Assembly (NCBI GenBank): GCA_963778165.1
Contig: CAVZTE010000003.1
Span: forward strand, 620,001 to 684,000
Length of the DNA stretch: 64,000 nt
Direction: 5' to 3'
From: Bog-756 sp963778165
GTDB lineage: Bacteria; Actinomycetota; Acidimicrobiia; Acidimicrobiales; RAAP-2
Shown here: positions 16,172 through 25,849 of the stretch, in pieces
Position numbering within the stretch: the stretch's first letter is position 1
Layout of the letters: each line of letters begins with the position of its first letter
The notes under the pieces: generated by a model
Told to the model about the DNA's origin: nothing
Database searches by the model: none
Seen by the model: the letters and a program-made list of their open reading frames with translations, nothing else
Position numbers and translations under genes: made by a program

Positions 16172-18604
16172 ATGCCTGCCGACCCCGGCTCCACGCCCGT
16201 TGGCGCCGCCCCCTCCCAGCTGTCGCAGACCGATCCACGCCAGCTGTTGGGCATGTCATTGGAGAGCCTGCAGGCCCGGGCCCGCCAGGTCCGCCAGGCG
16301 GCCCACGGCAACCGCATCACCTTCTCCCCCAAGGTCTTCATCCCCTTGACCATGCTGTGCCGTGACCGCTGCGGCTACTGCACCTTCGCCAAGGCCCCGG
16401 CCCGGCTGGAGTCCCCCTACCTGTCGCTCGAGGCCGTGCTGGACATCGCCCGGGCCGGACGGGACGCCGGCTGTCACGAGGCCCTGTTCACCTTGGGTGA
16501 GGGTCCCGAGGACCGCTATCCGGCCGCCCGGCAGTGGCTGGCGGCCCACGGCTACACCTCGACCGTCGACTACCTGGTGGCCTGCTGCCAGGCCGTGCTG
16601 GACGAGACCGGCCTCCTGCCCCACGCCAACGCCGGGGCCCTGGACGGCGCGGACCTGGAGCGGCTGCGTTCCGTCTCGGCCAGCCAGGGGATGATGATCG
16701 AGTCGGTCAACCCCGATCTGGACGCCCACCGCTCGGCGCCGGACAAGACGCCGGCCCGCCGGCTGGCCACCCTGGAGGCGGCCGGCGTGGCCCAGATCCC
16801 CTTCACCACCGGCCTGTTGGTGGGTATCGGCGAGTCGCGCTCCGACCGGATCGAAACCCTGGAGGCCATCGCCCGGAGCCACGCCCGTCACGGTCATGTG
16901 CAGGAGGTGATCGTCCAGAACTTCCTGCCCAAACCGGGCACCTCCATGCACAGGTCCCCTCCCTGCCCCACCGATGAGTTCTTGTGGACCATCGCCGTGG
17001 CCCGGCTGATCCTCCCGCCGGACATCCACCTGCAAGCTCCGCCCAACCTGTCCGACGACCTGGCGCCGCTGCTGGCGTCAGGGATCGACGATTGGGGCGG
17101 CGTGTCACCGGTCACCGCCGACCACGTCAACCCCGAGCGGGCCTGGCCTGCGCTCGACGTACTGCGGGGTGCCACCGAGGCGGGAGGGTTCACCCTGGCC
17201 CCACGGCTCACCCTCTACCCCGAGTTCGCCCTCGACCCCGCACGCTGGCTGGGCGAGACGCTGCGGTTCCCGGTGCTCGACGCCTCCGACGCCGAGGGCC
17301 TCGGCCGCGACCACCCGTGGGTCTCCGGCGGAAACATCCCCCCGCCCCGGCTGTTCGGGACCGGGTCTGGTGCTGGTTCTGACACCGGTGGTGCGAGTGC
17401 CGCCGCCGCTTCCGCCGGCCCCCCGCTCGGTGCTCCCCCGGTGGCAACGGTGCCGACCGCCCACAGTGCCGTGGGGGACGTACTGGCCGGCGTGGCCCTC
17501 GGCCACACCGTGGGCGAGGACGAGATCGTCACCCTGTTCGGGGCCCGGGGCTCCGAAGTGCGGTCGGTGGCCGCGCTGGCCGACCAGCTCCGGTTCGACG
17601 CCGTGGGCGACGAGGTCACCTACGTGGCCAACCGCAACATCAACTACACCAACGTCTGCACCTTCAAGTGCAAGTTCTGCGCCTTCTCCAAGGGGCCCCT
17701 GTCGCTCAACCTCCGGGGTGCCCCGTACCTTCTCGAGCTCAGCGAGATCACCGACCGGGTGCGCCAGGCCGAAGAGCTGGGAGCCACCGAGGTGTGCCTC
17801 CAGGGAGGCATCCATCCCAAGTTCGACGGGGAGTACTACCTGGAGGTGATCAAGGCCGTCCGTGAGGCCTCGCCCACCATCCACATCCACGGCTTCACCG
17901 CCTTGGAAGTCACCGAGGGCGCCCGTCGCTCGGAGATGCCACTGGCCGACTACCTCATCTTGTTGCGCGACGCCGGGCTCAAGACCCTCCCGGGCACGGC
18001 GGCCGAGATCCTCGACGACCCGGTCCGGGCCATCCTGTGCCCGGACAAGATCAACACCGAGGAGTGGCTCTTCGCCCACCGGACCGCCCACCAGGTCGGC
18101 CTACGGTCCAACGTGACCATCATGTTCGGTGCCGTGGAGCAGCCCCGCTCGTGGGCCCGCCATCTGATCCGGACCCGGGACCTCCAGCACGAGACCGGCG
18201 GCTTCACCGAGTTCGTCCCCCTCCCCTTCGTGCACATGGCCACGCCCATCTACCTGACCCGAAAGGCCCGACGCGGACCCACCTTCCGGGAGACCCTCCT
18301 GATGCACGCCGTGGGCCGCATCGCCTACCGGGGCGCCATCGACAACATCCAGATCAGCTGGGTCAAGATGGGGGCGGACGGCGTCCGCCAGATCCTGCGG
18401 GCCGGCGTCAACGACCTGGGGGGAACACTGATGGACGAGAACATCTCGCGGGCTGCCGGCGCCTCCCACGGTCAGATGATGGACGCTGACCAGTTCCGGG
18501 CCATCGTGGAGCCCCTGGGTCGCCATCTGGCCCAGCGGACCACGCTCTACGGTCGGGTGCCGAGCCCGGGCGACCACGCCGCAGTCCTCGCCGGCACCGG
18601 TTGA
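16172..18604 (+). CDS. fbiC: FO synthase, fused CofG/CofH (FbiC)
   Basis: This bifunctional radical-SAM enzyme makes the F420 chromophore FO from tyrosine and a ribityl-diaminouracil. The 810-residue length fits actinobacterial FbiC. The CofG half carries CRDRCGYC (Cys63, 67, 70). The CofH half carries CTFKCKFC (Cys496, 500, 503) after NRNINYTNV. A low-complexity linker (GSGAGSDTGGASAAAASAG region) joins the halves. ATG at 16172 is preferred, with TAAGG 8 bases upstream; a GTG three codons earlier is possible. Placement right after zwf-pgl is suggestive, because many actinobacteria oxidise glucose-6-phosphate with F420. Confidence 0.95.
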   Translation: MPADPGSTPVGAAPSQLSQTDPRQLLGMSLESLQARARQVRQAAHGNRITFSPKVFIPLTMLCRDRCGYCTFAKAPARLESPYLSLEAVLDIARAGRDAGCHEALFTLGEGPEDRYPAARQWLAAHGYTSTVDYLVACCQAVLDETGLLPHANAGALDGADLERLRSVSASQGMMIESVNPDLDAHRSAPDKTPARRLATLEAAGVAQIPFTTGLLVGIGESRSDRIETLEAIARSHARHGHVQEVIVQNFLPKPGTSMHRSPPCPTDEFLWTIAVARLILPPDIHLQAPPNLSDDLAPLLASGIDDWGGVSPVTADHVNPERAWPALDVLRGATEAGGFTLAPRLTLYPEFALDPARWLGETLRFPVLDASDAEGLGRDHPWVSGGNIPPPRLFGTGSGAGSDTGGASAAAASAGPPLGAPPVATVPTAHSAVGDVLAGVALGHTVGEDEIVTLFGARGSEVRSVAALADQLRFDAVGDEVTYVANRNINYTNVCTFKCKFCAFSKGPLSLNLRGAPYLLELSEITDRVRQAEELGATEVCLQGGIHPKFDGEYYLEVIKAVREASPTIHIHGFTALEVTEGARRSEMPLADYLILLRDAGLKTLPGTAAEILDDPVRAILCPDKINTEEWLFAHRTAHQVGLRSNVTIMFGAVEQPRSWARHLIRTRDLQHETGGFTEFVPLPFVHMATPIYLTRKARRGPTFRETLLMHAVGRIAYRGAIDNIQISWVKMGADGVRQILRAGVNDLGGTLMDENISRAAGASHGQMMDADQFRAIVEPLGRHLAQRTTLYGRVPSPGDHAAVLAGTG

Positions 18605-18614
18605 GCCGATCGGG

Positions 18615-19721
18615 ATGACCCCGGAGCCCTTGGCCGTGACCCCGGACCCGGGTGAGCCCACACCCGAGCCCACACCGGACGCCGCCTCCGAGCAGTCGGT
18701 GACCGCCGCCGTGGACAGCCTGCTGGATGAGCTGTGCTCGAGCAACACATCCCGGGCCCAGCGGCGCCTCTATCAGTCGATGCTGCACACGGTGACCACC
18801 CTGGCCACGGACGGCACCGAAGTCATCGACCTGAAGGTGGCCGACAGCGCCCTGGCCGAAATGGCCGAGGCCTTCCGGGTCTTCCAGCCGTACCGCCGGA
18901 AGAAGAAGGTCACCATCTTCGGCTCGGCCCGCACCCAGCCCGACCACCCGGCCTACCAGTGCACCCGCGAGCTGGCCGCGGCCATGGCCGCGGCGGACTG
19001 GATGGTGGTGACCGGGGCCGGTCCCGGGATCATGGCTGCCGGCATGGAGGGCGCCGGCCGGGACAAGTCCATCGGGGTCAACATCCGGCTGCCCTTCGAG
19101 CAGGGGGCCAACTCCTTCATCGCCCAGGATCCCAAGCTGGTGGAGATGCGGTTCTTCTTCACCCGCAAGCTCATGTTGATCAAGGAGTCCGACGGGTACG
19201 TGGTCATGCCCGGTGGGTTCGGAACGCTCGACGAGGGATTCGAACTGCTGACCCTGCTGCAGACGGGGAAGGCCGAGCCGGCGCCCGTGGTCCTGCTCGA
19301 CGTGCCCGGCGGGTCCTACTGGGACGGCTGGGAGGAGTTTCTGGCCTCGGAGGTCGAGCCCCGGGGTCTGGTGTCCCCCGATGACCGGGCCCTGTTCCAC
19401 AAGACCGACAACGTGGGCCAGGCCGTGGAAGAGATCCTGGGCTTCTACCGCAACTACCAGTCGTGCCGCTGGGTGGGCGACTTGCTGGTCATGCGGCTGG
19501 CGGTGGCCCCCGACCGCTCGGAGTTGGCCGACCTCAACCGCCGCTTCGCCGACATCGTGACCAGCGGGTCCATGCGGCTGTCCAAGCCGCTACCACCCGA
19601 ACGTGCCGACCACGACCACCTCGACCTGGAGCGCCTGGTCTTCCGATTCGACAAGATCCATTACGGACGGCTCCGCCAGCTGATCGATGCCCTCAACCAT
19701 CTCGGGGTGCAAATCGGCTGA
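18615..19721 (+). CDS. LOG-family protein (possible cytokinin-riboside phosphoribohydrolase fold)
   Basis: This 368-residue protein has a LOG/lysine-decarboxylase-like Rossmann domain in its middle: VTIFGSARTQPDHPAY, then GAGPGIMAAGMEGAG, and the nucleotide-binding signature PGGFGTLDEGFEL. The N-terminal 85 residues are acidic and helical, and about 100 residues follow the core, so it is longer than simple LOG enzymes. Members remove ribose-5-phosphate from nucleoside monophosphates. The exact substrate here is unknown. It starts 10 bases after fbiC and is probably co-transcribed. Confidence 0.85.
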   Translation: MTPEPLAVTPDPGEPTPEPTPDAASEQSVTAAVDSLLDELCSSNTSRAQRRLYQSMLHTVTTLATDGTEVIDLKVADSALAEMAEAFRVFQPYRRKKKVTIFGSARTQPDHPAYQCTRELAAAMAAADWMVVTGAGPGIMAAGMEGAGRDKSIGVNIRLPFEQGANSFIAQDPKLVEMRFFFTRKLMLIKESDGYVVMPGGFGTLDEGFELLTLLQTGKAEPAPVVLLDVPGGSYWDGWEEFLASEVEPRGLVSPDDRALFHKTDNVGQAVEEILGFYRNYQSCRWVGDLLVMRLAVAPDRSELADLNRRFADIVTSGSMRLSKPLPPERADHDHLDLERLVFRFDKIHYGRLRQLIDALNHLGVQIG

Positions 19722-19777
19722 GCCGGCCCACTCGGCAGCTCCGCTGATCGAGCGGCGCTGGAGAGCGGTCGCCGAGG

Positions 19778-20137
19778 TCAGTCCGGTCCGGACTCGCCAT
19801 ACGATCCGAAGCTGAGCTGGTCCCGAAGGGGCGGATCGATCACAACCCCCTCAGCCTCGAGGCTTCGGACGATGGTCACCAGCACTTGGGCGAGGTAGGT
19901 GGCCACCGTGGCGGCCTGGGTGGTGGTCACCAGTATTCGGCGCATCTGCTCGTAGGGAAAGTCCTGCTCGGCGATGGCATCGAGGATGTCCATATTGATC
20001 GACTTCAGAAGTGCTGCCGATTCCGGCCCAAGGTTCCGAAGGTCCGGTTCGTCCAGCATGCTCAGGACGATGGCACTGGCCAGGGCGACGGCATGGGCAT
20101 CGGCCTCGGCCGCGATGTCCTCGGGCTCGCCGCTCAT
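19778..20137 (-). CDS. Small helical protein of unknown function
   Basis: This is a 119-residue acidic, mainly helical protein (EDIAAEADAHAVALASAIVL, YEQMRRILVTTTQAATVATY). It has no signal peptide or cysteine motif. I do not recognise a family. It is the third gene of a leftward string behind an acyl-CoA ligase, 8 bases after the preceding stop, which supports it being real. A GTG one codon upstream (20140) is an alternative start. Confidence 0.55.
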   Translation of the reverse strand: MSGEPEDIAAEADAHAVALASAIVLSMLDEPDLRNLGPESAALLKSINMDILDAIAEQDFPYEQMRRILVTTTQAATVATYLAQVLVTIVRSLEAEGVVIDPPLRDQLSFGSYGESGPD

Positions 20138-20145
20138 CACCCGGG

Positions 20146-20388
20146 TCAGGGCCCGTCGTCGAGGAAGGGGTCAGCTCCCGACGGTGCCAGCAGGCGGGCG
20201 GCCTTCTCCACCGAACGACGGGCCCGGGTTATCCGCTTCTCCTCCGCGGTGACCAGCGGGTCCGGCTCTCCACCGGCGCGCACCGAGTCCGTGGCCTGAC
20301 GCAGCCGGTCGAGAGCCAGATCGGCCAGCTCTTCGGCGATGGCGGCCAACCGGTCGGCGATGTCGACCGGATCCGTGCCCACCGTCAC
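20146..20388 (-). CDS. Small hypothetical protein coupled to acyl-CoA ligase
   Basis: This is an 80-residue helical protein with regular charge spacing (IADRLAAIAEELADLALDRL, EEKRITRARRSVEKAARLL). Its GTG overlaps the ligase stop codon (GTGA), indicating translational coupling. It has no membrane segment and I recognise no family. The amphipathic helices suggest a small protein-protein interaction partner, which is inference. Confidence 0.6.
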   Translation of the reverse strand: MTVGTDPVDIADRLAAIAEELADLALDRLRQATDSVRAGGEPDPLVTAEEKRITRARRSVEKAARLLAPSGADPFLDDGP

Positions 20389-22019
20389 CGACCAGCCGGG
20401 AGCTCGACCTCGACCACCTCGAGGTCGCCGGCGGCGTACCCGGCCCGGAGCACCTTCTTGTCGAACTTGCCCACACTGGTCTTGGGTATCTCCGAAACGA
20501 AGGTCCATCGCTCCGGCAACCACCAACGGCTGACCCGACCACTGAGGAACTCCATCACCTCCTGAGCGGAGAGAGTGCTGCCTTCCTCGCGGACCACCGC
20601 CGCCAAGGGCCGCTCGCTCCACCGCTCGTCGGGCACGGCAATGACCGCGGCCTCGACCACCCCCGGGTGGGCCATCACCTCGTTCTCCAACTCCACCGAC
20701 GAGATCCACTCGCCACCGGACTTGATCACGTCCTTGGTCCGGTCACTGATCTGCATGAAGCCCCGCCGGTCGAGCGAGCCGATGTCACCGGTCCGCAGCC
20801 AGCCGTCGTGGAAACGCTCGGGGGCGGGATCCAGGTAGTAGGAGCGGCAGATCCACGGGCCCCGGACTTCGAACTCCCCCACCGAGGTGCCGTCGTTGGG
20901 CAGGATCGACCCGTCCTCGGCAGCCACCCGCACCTCGACCCCCGGGACCACCCTGCCGGTCTTGGCCCGCCATTCGATCTCTTCCTCCGGCGGTGTCCCC
21001 CGGGGAGGGAGGGCCAGCGAGCAGAGCGGGCTGGTCTCGGTCATGCCCCAGCCCTGGACCAGCTCGACGCCCAGCTCGTCCCGGAACTGCTCGATGAGCT
21101 GCCGCGGCACGGCGGCGCCCCCGGCGGTGATCATCCGCAAGGAGGACAGGTCGACCGGGTGGGTCCTGGAGTACCGGAGCAGGTCGCTCCAGATGGTCGG
21201 CACGCCGGCCGAGATGCTGGGCCGGTGCCGGGCGATGATGGCGCTGAGCGGCTCCGCCTGGAGGAACTGCTGGGGCATCACCAGGTCGGCGCCGGTCATG
21301 AAGCACCCATAGGGCGTGCCCCAGGCGTTGGCGTGGAACATGGGCACGATGGCCAGGACCCGATCGAGCTCGTTGATGCCCAGCGAGGAGCCCGAGGTGA
21401 TGGCCATGCTGTGCAGGTAGGTCGACCGGTGGCTGTAGACCACGCCCTTGGGGTTGCCGGTGGTACCCGACGTGTAACACATGGCCGCCGCCTGGCGTTC
21501 GTCGAACTCGGGCCAGTCGTAGCCGGGCTCCTCGGCCCCGACCAGCGCCTCGTAGGAGAGCGTCTCCCCCAAGGCCGTGGCGTCACCCTCGCCCGCCACC
21601 ACGATGTGCTTCACCGTGGTCAGCTGCTCCCGGACCCGCGCCAACAAGGGGATCAGTGAGGCGTCGACGATGATGACCTGGTCCTCGGCGTGATTGATCA
21701 CGTAGGACAGCTGCTCGGGAAAGAGCCTGAGGTTCAAGGTGTGCAGGACCGCACCCATCCCCGGTATGGCCAGATAGGCCTCCAGATGGGTCCGGTTGTT
21801 CCACAGGAAGGTGCCCACCCGGTCGCTGTCTCCCACACCGAGCTTCTCGAGGGCCCGGGCCAGCCGTTCGGCCCGTTCGGCCACCTCGGTGAACGAAGAC
21901 TCGACAGCCTCGCCGTCCGGGCCGGTGACCGTGATGACCTGGCTGTCGCCGTAGACGTGTTGGCCGTGGCGGAGAATGCCACTCACCAACAGCGGAGCAT
22001 CCTGCATGGTACTCAGCAT
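20385..22019 (-). CDS. Fatty-acid/long-chain acyl-CoA ligase (AMP-binding family)
   Basis: This 544-residue adenylate-forming enzyme activates a carboxylic acid to its CoA thioester. It has the AMP P-loop YTSGTTGNPKGVVYSHRS, the GWGMTETSPL block, the hinge region RTGDIGSLDRRGFMQISDR and the C-terminal Lys motif (PKTSVGKFDKK). It resembles AlkK/FadD-type medium- to long-chain ligases. ATG at 22019 is preferred because AGGGAGGA lies 6 bases upstream; the ATG at 22025 touches that site. The upstream region carries operator-like repeats. Confidence 0.9.
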   Translation of the reverse strand: MLSTMQDAPLLVSGILRHGQHVYGDSQVITVTGPDGEAVESSFTEVAERAERLARALEKLGVGDSDRVGTFLWNNRTHLEAYLAIPGMGAVLHTLNLRLFPEQLSYVINHAEDQVIIVDASLIPLLARVREQLTTVKHIVVAGEGDATALGETLSYEALVGAEEPGYDWPEFDERQAAAMCYTSGTTGNPKGVVYSHRSTYLHSMAITSGSSLGINELDRVLAIVPMFHANAWGTPYGCFMTGADLVMPQQFLQAEPLSAIIARHRPSISAGVPTIWSDLLRYSRTHPVDLSSLRMITAGGAAVPRQLIEQFRDELGVELVQGWGMTETSPLCSLALPPRGTPPEEEIEWRAKTGRVVPGVEVRVAAEDGSILPNDGTSVGEFEVRGPWICRSYYLDPAPERFHDGWLRTGDIGSLDRRGFMQISDRTKDVIKSGGEWISSVELENEVMAHPGVVEAAVIAVPDERWSERPLAAVVREEGSTLSAQEVMEFLSGRVSRWWLPERWTFVSEIPKTSVGKFDKKVLRAGYAAGDLEVVEVELPAGR

Positions 22020-22164
22020 GAGCATTCCTCCCTATCCCGACCTATCCCGATGGCCGTGCCAGATGATCGAGCTTACCGATCGAGGGCAGGGCCTGATGGC
22101 GACCTGGTGGCGCCTGGCCTCGCCCACGCCTACCCGCCGTTCGACCCCCGTAAGCTGGGGTTAT

Positions 22165-22216
22165 TACTCTAACCTTTAGGTCTATGGTTAAGTATCTCTA
22201 ACCGTTAAGTAGAGAT
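22165..22216. promoter_or_regulatory. Operator-like TAACC/GGTTA repeats upstream of acyl-CoA ligase
   Basis: In this AT-rich patch, TCTAACCTTTAGG and TCTAACCGTTAAG recur as a direct repeat about 29 bases apart with GGTTAAG between them. The second copy lies inside an inverted repeat (TCTCTA at 22196, then TAGAGA ending at 22216). The layout suits binding of a dimeric repressor, for example of the TetR or GntR type, in front of the ligase. No regulator gene is adjacent. The rest of the 22020-22420 gap holds the tandem repeats and promoter listed next. Confidence 0.45.
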
Positions 22217-22245
22217 TGATCCTTCGTATATGGGTAGGCCTCCGA

Positions 22246-22292
22246 TACGTGGTCGGTACGTAGTCAGTATGTGGTCAGGCATGTGGTCATAG
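22246..22292. repeat. Four 11-12 bp tandem repeats (TACGTGGTC-like)
   Basis: The units TACGTGGTCGG, TACGTAGTCAG, TATGTGGTCAGG and CATGTGGTCATA follow one another. The spacing is close to one helical turn, so a protein binding along one face of the DNA is possible. They lie between the divergent ligase and secreted-protein genes. Confidence 0.6.
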
Positions 22293-22325
22293 GTACGGGC
22301 ACGGGTGGCCACCTCCCCTCTCTGG

Positions 22326-22354
22326 TTGACGCATCGCCAAGGCTCACTTAGCGT
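22326..22354 (+). promoter_or_regulatory. Sigma-70-type promoter for the secreted propeller-like protein
   Basis: TTGACG, a 17-base spacer and TAGCGT sit 66 bases before the ATG at 22421. This is the best -35/-10 match I see in the window. Confidence 0.55.
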
Positions 22355-22420
22355 TGCCACAACCTGCGGGGGGCGGGACGAGTGGGCCTACCTCCGTCGT
22401 AGCGGAACAGAGGGGGAAAG

Positions 22421-24145
22421 ATGGCAGGCACCAAGAACCTGTCTCGCGCCGGATGGCTGATCGTTGGGACCGTCGTGGCGCTGACCCTGGCAACTCCCGG
22501 CCTCGCAACCGCCATGAGCGTCCAACCCGGAGTCGGAAGCGGGGGCCAGAGGATCGAAGGGGCGGCTGCACTGGCCAGCCCGTCCTTCTTCAACTCCTCC
22601 TTCCAGGTGCTCCCGGGCTCTCTCGTGAGCCTCCACTGGGGCAGTGGATCCGGGAACCTGCAATCCGGCCTTCACTACCTGCTCACGTCCTCCCTTCCGG
22701 GCTTCTCGTCGGGGTCGGTCACAACCTGGCCGCCCGGTACGTCCCCGGCCTCAACCTGGAGCAGCGCCGGCTGGTCGACAAATGCCCGCGCCGTGACAGT
22801 GGCGATTCCAAAGGACGCCACTGCCGGGACTTCCTATGGCGTGTCCATCGCCACCTGCGACTCGACGGAATGCAGCTCGCCAAACCGCGCAGAGGTGACG
22901 GTTCCTTTTTCTCCCACCAAGTGGGTCACGCAGAACTTCCGGTCGGCCTATCCGCAAGCCTCTACCTTCGCCACACCGGGCCAACCCTTTGCCACAACCT
23001 TCCTGACCACCGACAATTCGATCTGGACCGCCAGCGAATTCAGCTACGACGTGGCGGAGATCAGGAACAACGGCAAGCGGGCCACTGCCTTCAAGGTCGA
23101 CATCCCTAAAGGATCCTCTTCCTTATTTCAAGAACCGTTCGCAAACTGCAATACCTCGCCGTGCAAACGGTCCGCCATCAGCGCGCTCAGCGAACAGGTC
23201 ATAACCGCCGGCGGGATGATCTGGCTGACCTTTGGCGGTTGGAGGTGGGACAGGACCTCGGCGCCCCCGAACCATTCCGAGGTGGTCGGGTTCGATCCGA
23301 CCACGAAGAAGTTCTGCACCTACCTTCTCCCCGGAGACAACAACGAAATTGCCGGCATCGCCTCCACCGGGACGGGAAAGGACCGCCGGATCTGGGTGGT
23401 CGAATCGCGTGGGTCGGGAAATGATGCCTCCCTTGATGGCTTCGACCCTTCAGCGATCGGCAGCGGCTGCGACGGTCAGGCCGACGAAGCATACGTGCTT
23501 CCGGCTTCCGTCAGGTTGCTGACATGGCCCCGGAGCGGCGGCCTGTGGCCCGCCCAGATCGCTGTCGACCCGACTTCGGCAAGCTTGTGGATAACAGACT
23601 TTGACGGGTATCCATCAGATGGAACGACATACAGCGACATCGACCAGGTGGACATCTCCGTTCCCCAGAAGCCCACATTCGAGAGCAAGTACTCGATACC
23701 ATCCGCCAATACCTCGTCCTTCCTCGGGGCAAAGCCCTGGGAGATCACTGCTCCTCCAGGTTCCAACTACGTGTATGCCGTGGACAACGGCGACGCCGAG
23801 GTCGTTCGGATCGACAAGAGCACCAAGCAGGTGGACGAGCTCGCCATTCCCCTCACCTCGGATGTCGAGAATGGTTTCGGCCTGGCCATAGCCTCCGGAC
23901 GCCTGTACTTCACCCTGGCCAACGACGCCCTCACCGACTTCGGCGAGGCCTCGACCTTCGGATACGTGAACCTCTCGTCGTGGGCCCTAGGTTCTTCGCA
24001 CGCAGACGGGGTTCTCTACTCCGGGCTGTCCGCGGTAACCGATCCGAGCGCCAAGGCGGACTATCGGGCCATAGCAGTCGGTTCCACTGGGCAGGTAGCC
24101 ATAACCGACAAGTACGGGATGATCCGCCTGACACCCAAAAAATGA
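22421..24145 (+). CDS. Large secreted protein, propeller-like, unknown function
   Basis: This 574-residue protein has an N-terminal signal peptide (hydrophobic core WLIVGTVVALTLATPGLATA, cleavage near residue 32). The mature part is Ser/Thr/Gly-rich. Its C-terminal 350 residues contain repeated strand patterns that resemble a beta-propeller of the NHL or Vgb type (MIWLTFGGWRWD, GLWPAQIAVDPTSASLWITD, NYVYAVDNGDAEVVRIDK). Cysteines occur in possible disulfide pairs (CDSTEC, CNTSPC). Codons use less G/C at the third base than the neighbouring genes. Strong Shine-Dalgarno GAGGGGGAAAG. The function cannot be assigned. Confidence 0.75.
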   Translation: MAGTKNLSRAGWLIVGTVVALTLATPGLATAMSVQPGVGSGGQRIEGAAALASPSFFNSSFQVLPGSLVSLHWGSGSGNLQSGLHYLLTSSLPGFSSGSVTTWPPGTSPASTWSSAGWSTNARAVTVAIPKDATAGTSYGVSIATCDSTECSSPNRAEVTVPFSPTKWVTQNFRSAYPQASTFATPGQPFATTFLTTDNSIWTASEFSYDVAEIRNNGKRATAFKVDIPKGSSSLFQEPFANCNTSPCKRSAISALSEQVITAGGMIWLTFGGWRWDRTSAPPNHSEVVGFDPTTKKFCTYLLPGDNNEIAGIASTGTGKDRRIWVVESRGSGNDASLDGFDPSAIGSGCDGQADEAYVLPASVRLLTWPRSGGLWPAQIAVDPTSASLWITDFDGYPSDGTTYSDIDQVDISVPQKPTFESKYSIPSANTSSFLGAKPWEITAPPGSNYVYAVDNGDAEVVRIDKSTKQVDELAIPLTSDVENGFGLAIASGRLYFTLANDALTDFGEASTFGYVNLSSWALGSSHADGVLYSGLSAVTDPSAKADYRAIAVGSTGQVAITDKYGMIRLTPKK

Positions 24146-24243
24146 CCTGACGCGCCCTTCGCCGAGGGGGATTGGGCGGGTAGCACCGCAGGTGCTGCCC
24201 TTGGCGGCCATTCTGCGGTGCCGTTGCCGTAAGGTTCTGGTTG

Positions 24244-25660
24244 ATGAAGTCCCGGCGGACCGCAGCGGAATTCCTGGCCTTCACCATCATCGTCGCTGTT
24301 ATTGCCGCCGGTTGCAGCAACTCAGCCAGCCCCAGCGCCACGACGAGCCCGGCGAAGACGGCCGCCACGACCTCGCCGGCTTTCGTGTCCAAGGCCATTC
24401 CCAAGTCACCGGTTGGTGACCAGCTCACCTGGCTCCTCGGTGCCATGGGTACCGTGCCGCTGACGAACCACGTCATCGACGCCCGTTTCAGCTCCTCCTT
24501 TCTCCACTCCGTCAGCCCCGACCAAATCAACACCGCCTTGACCGGCGTGCAATCCGCCTCCGGCTCCCCTGCAGCCGACCCTTCAAATGCATCTCTGGAC
24601 GGCCTGCTGGTGGTGGAACCATCGGCCCTCCAAGCCGTGGCCACCATCGGCACCACCAAGTGGCTGATCTCCATCGGCGTCAATGCGGAGGGGCTGATCG
24701 AGGGCCTGCTGTTGAGCCGTTACGTACCGCCACCGACGAGTTGGGACCGACTCGACGGCGACCTGGCGGCCATTGCCCCTGATGTCAGCTTTATGGCGGC
24801 CCGGGTCTCGTCGAACGGGCACCTGTGTCCCGATCCACCAGGTGGCCGCCTCGACCACACGCCCACTGGCCTCGATGTTCAAACTCTTCGTCCTTGGCGC
24901 TCTGGCCCGACAGATCGGCGAAGGGAAGGTCAGCTGGGATCAGAAGCTCACCGTCACGTCCGCGCTCAAGAGCATCGGGAGCATCCAGGGCTCCCTTCAG
25001 TACAGTCCGGTCGGGACACAGGTGACGGTGGAGGACACCGCCACCAAGATGATCTCCCTCAGCGACAACACTGCGGCTGACATGCTGATCAATCTGGTAG
25101 GTCGGTCCGCCGTCGAGTCACAGGTTCATGAGTGGACCGGCAGCGCCACTCTCGACAACCCCTTCTTCACCACCCGCGAGCTGTTCCTTCTCCACTACGT
25201 GAACTACCCGGCCTTGGCCAACCGGTACCTGGCTGTGAACCCGAGTGAGCGGGCATCCTTCCTGGCGTCGTCTGTGGACCCACTTTCACTCAGCCAGATC
25301 CACGAATCCACCACCCCGCGCCGTGTCGGCTCCCTGGAGTGGTTCGCATCGCCGCTGGACATGTGCCGGGCATTCGTGGGTCTGCAGCAGCTGTCCACCC
25401 GACCTGGTCTGGCCCCGATCGACCCGATTCTCTCCACCAATCAAGGGGAAATTGGCCTCACCCAGCCGACGTGGTCGACCGTCTGGTTCAAGGGCGGATC
25501 CGAGCCCGGCGTGGTCACCCTGGGCTATCTGGCCAAGAAGAGCGACGGTCACACCTATGTGGTGGTGGCAATGGCGGAGAACCCCTCGGCAGCGTTACGT
25601 GCTTCGTCCACCGCGGACCTGGTGTCCATTGCCCGAGGGGCCTTCGGACTGATCGGTTAG
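24244..25660 (+). CDS. Serine beta-lactamase-like lipoprotein, one frame break
   Basis: The N-terminus is a lipoprotein signal (FTIIVAVIAAGCSNS, lipobox Cys). A 120-residue N-terminal domain precedes a class A beta-lactamase-like domain with S-M-F-K as the SxxK motif (LASMFKLFVLG), SDN in SLSDNTAADML, and KGG in VWFKGGSEPG where class A enzymes have KTG. It could be a beta-lactamase or a related peptidoglycan hydrolase/D,D-peptidase. The frame changes near 24820, where removing one base from AACGGGCACCTG joins MAARVSSNG to TCVPIHQVA. The reconstructed length is about 471 residues. Its place in a block of wall-active genes favours a cell-wall role. Confidence 0.72.
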
Positions 25661-25849
25661 CAACACCGCTGGCGCACAACCGCCAGACCGTCCGGGCCTG
25701 AAACACCCCTTGCGTCGGCCGCGACCGGGTGGTGGACTGGCGTGGCCGTCGGCGGAACGTACGCCGCATGCCCGGGCTCCCCTCACCGGAGGGCCTCGGA
25801 TCTGAGCCCGACCGCTCACACCACTCCCCACCATCGTGGAGGCCCGGAT

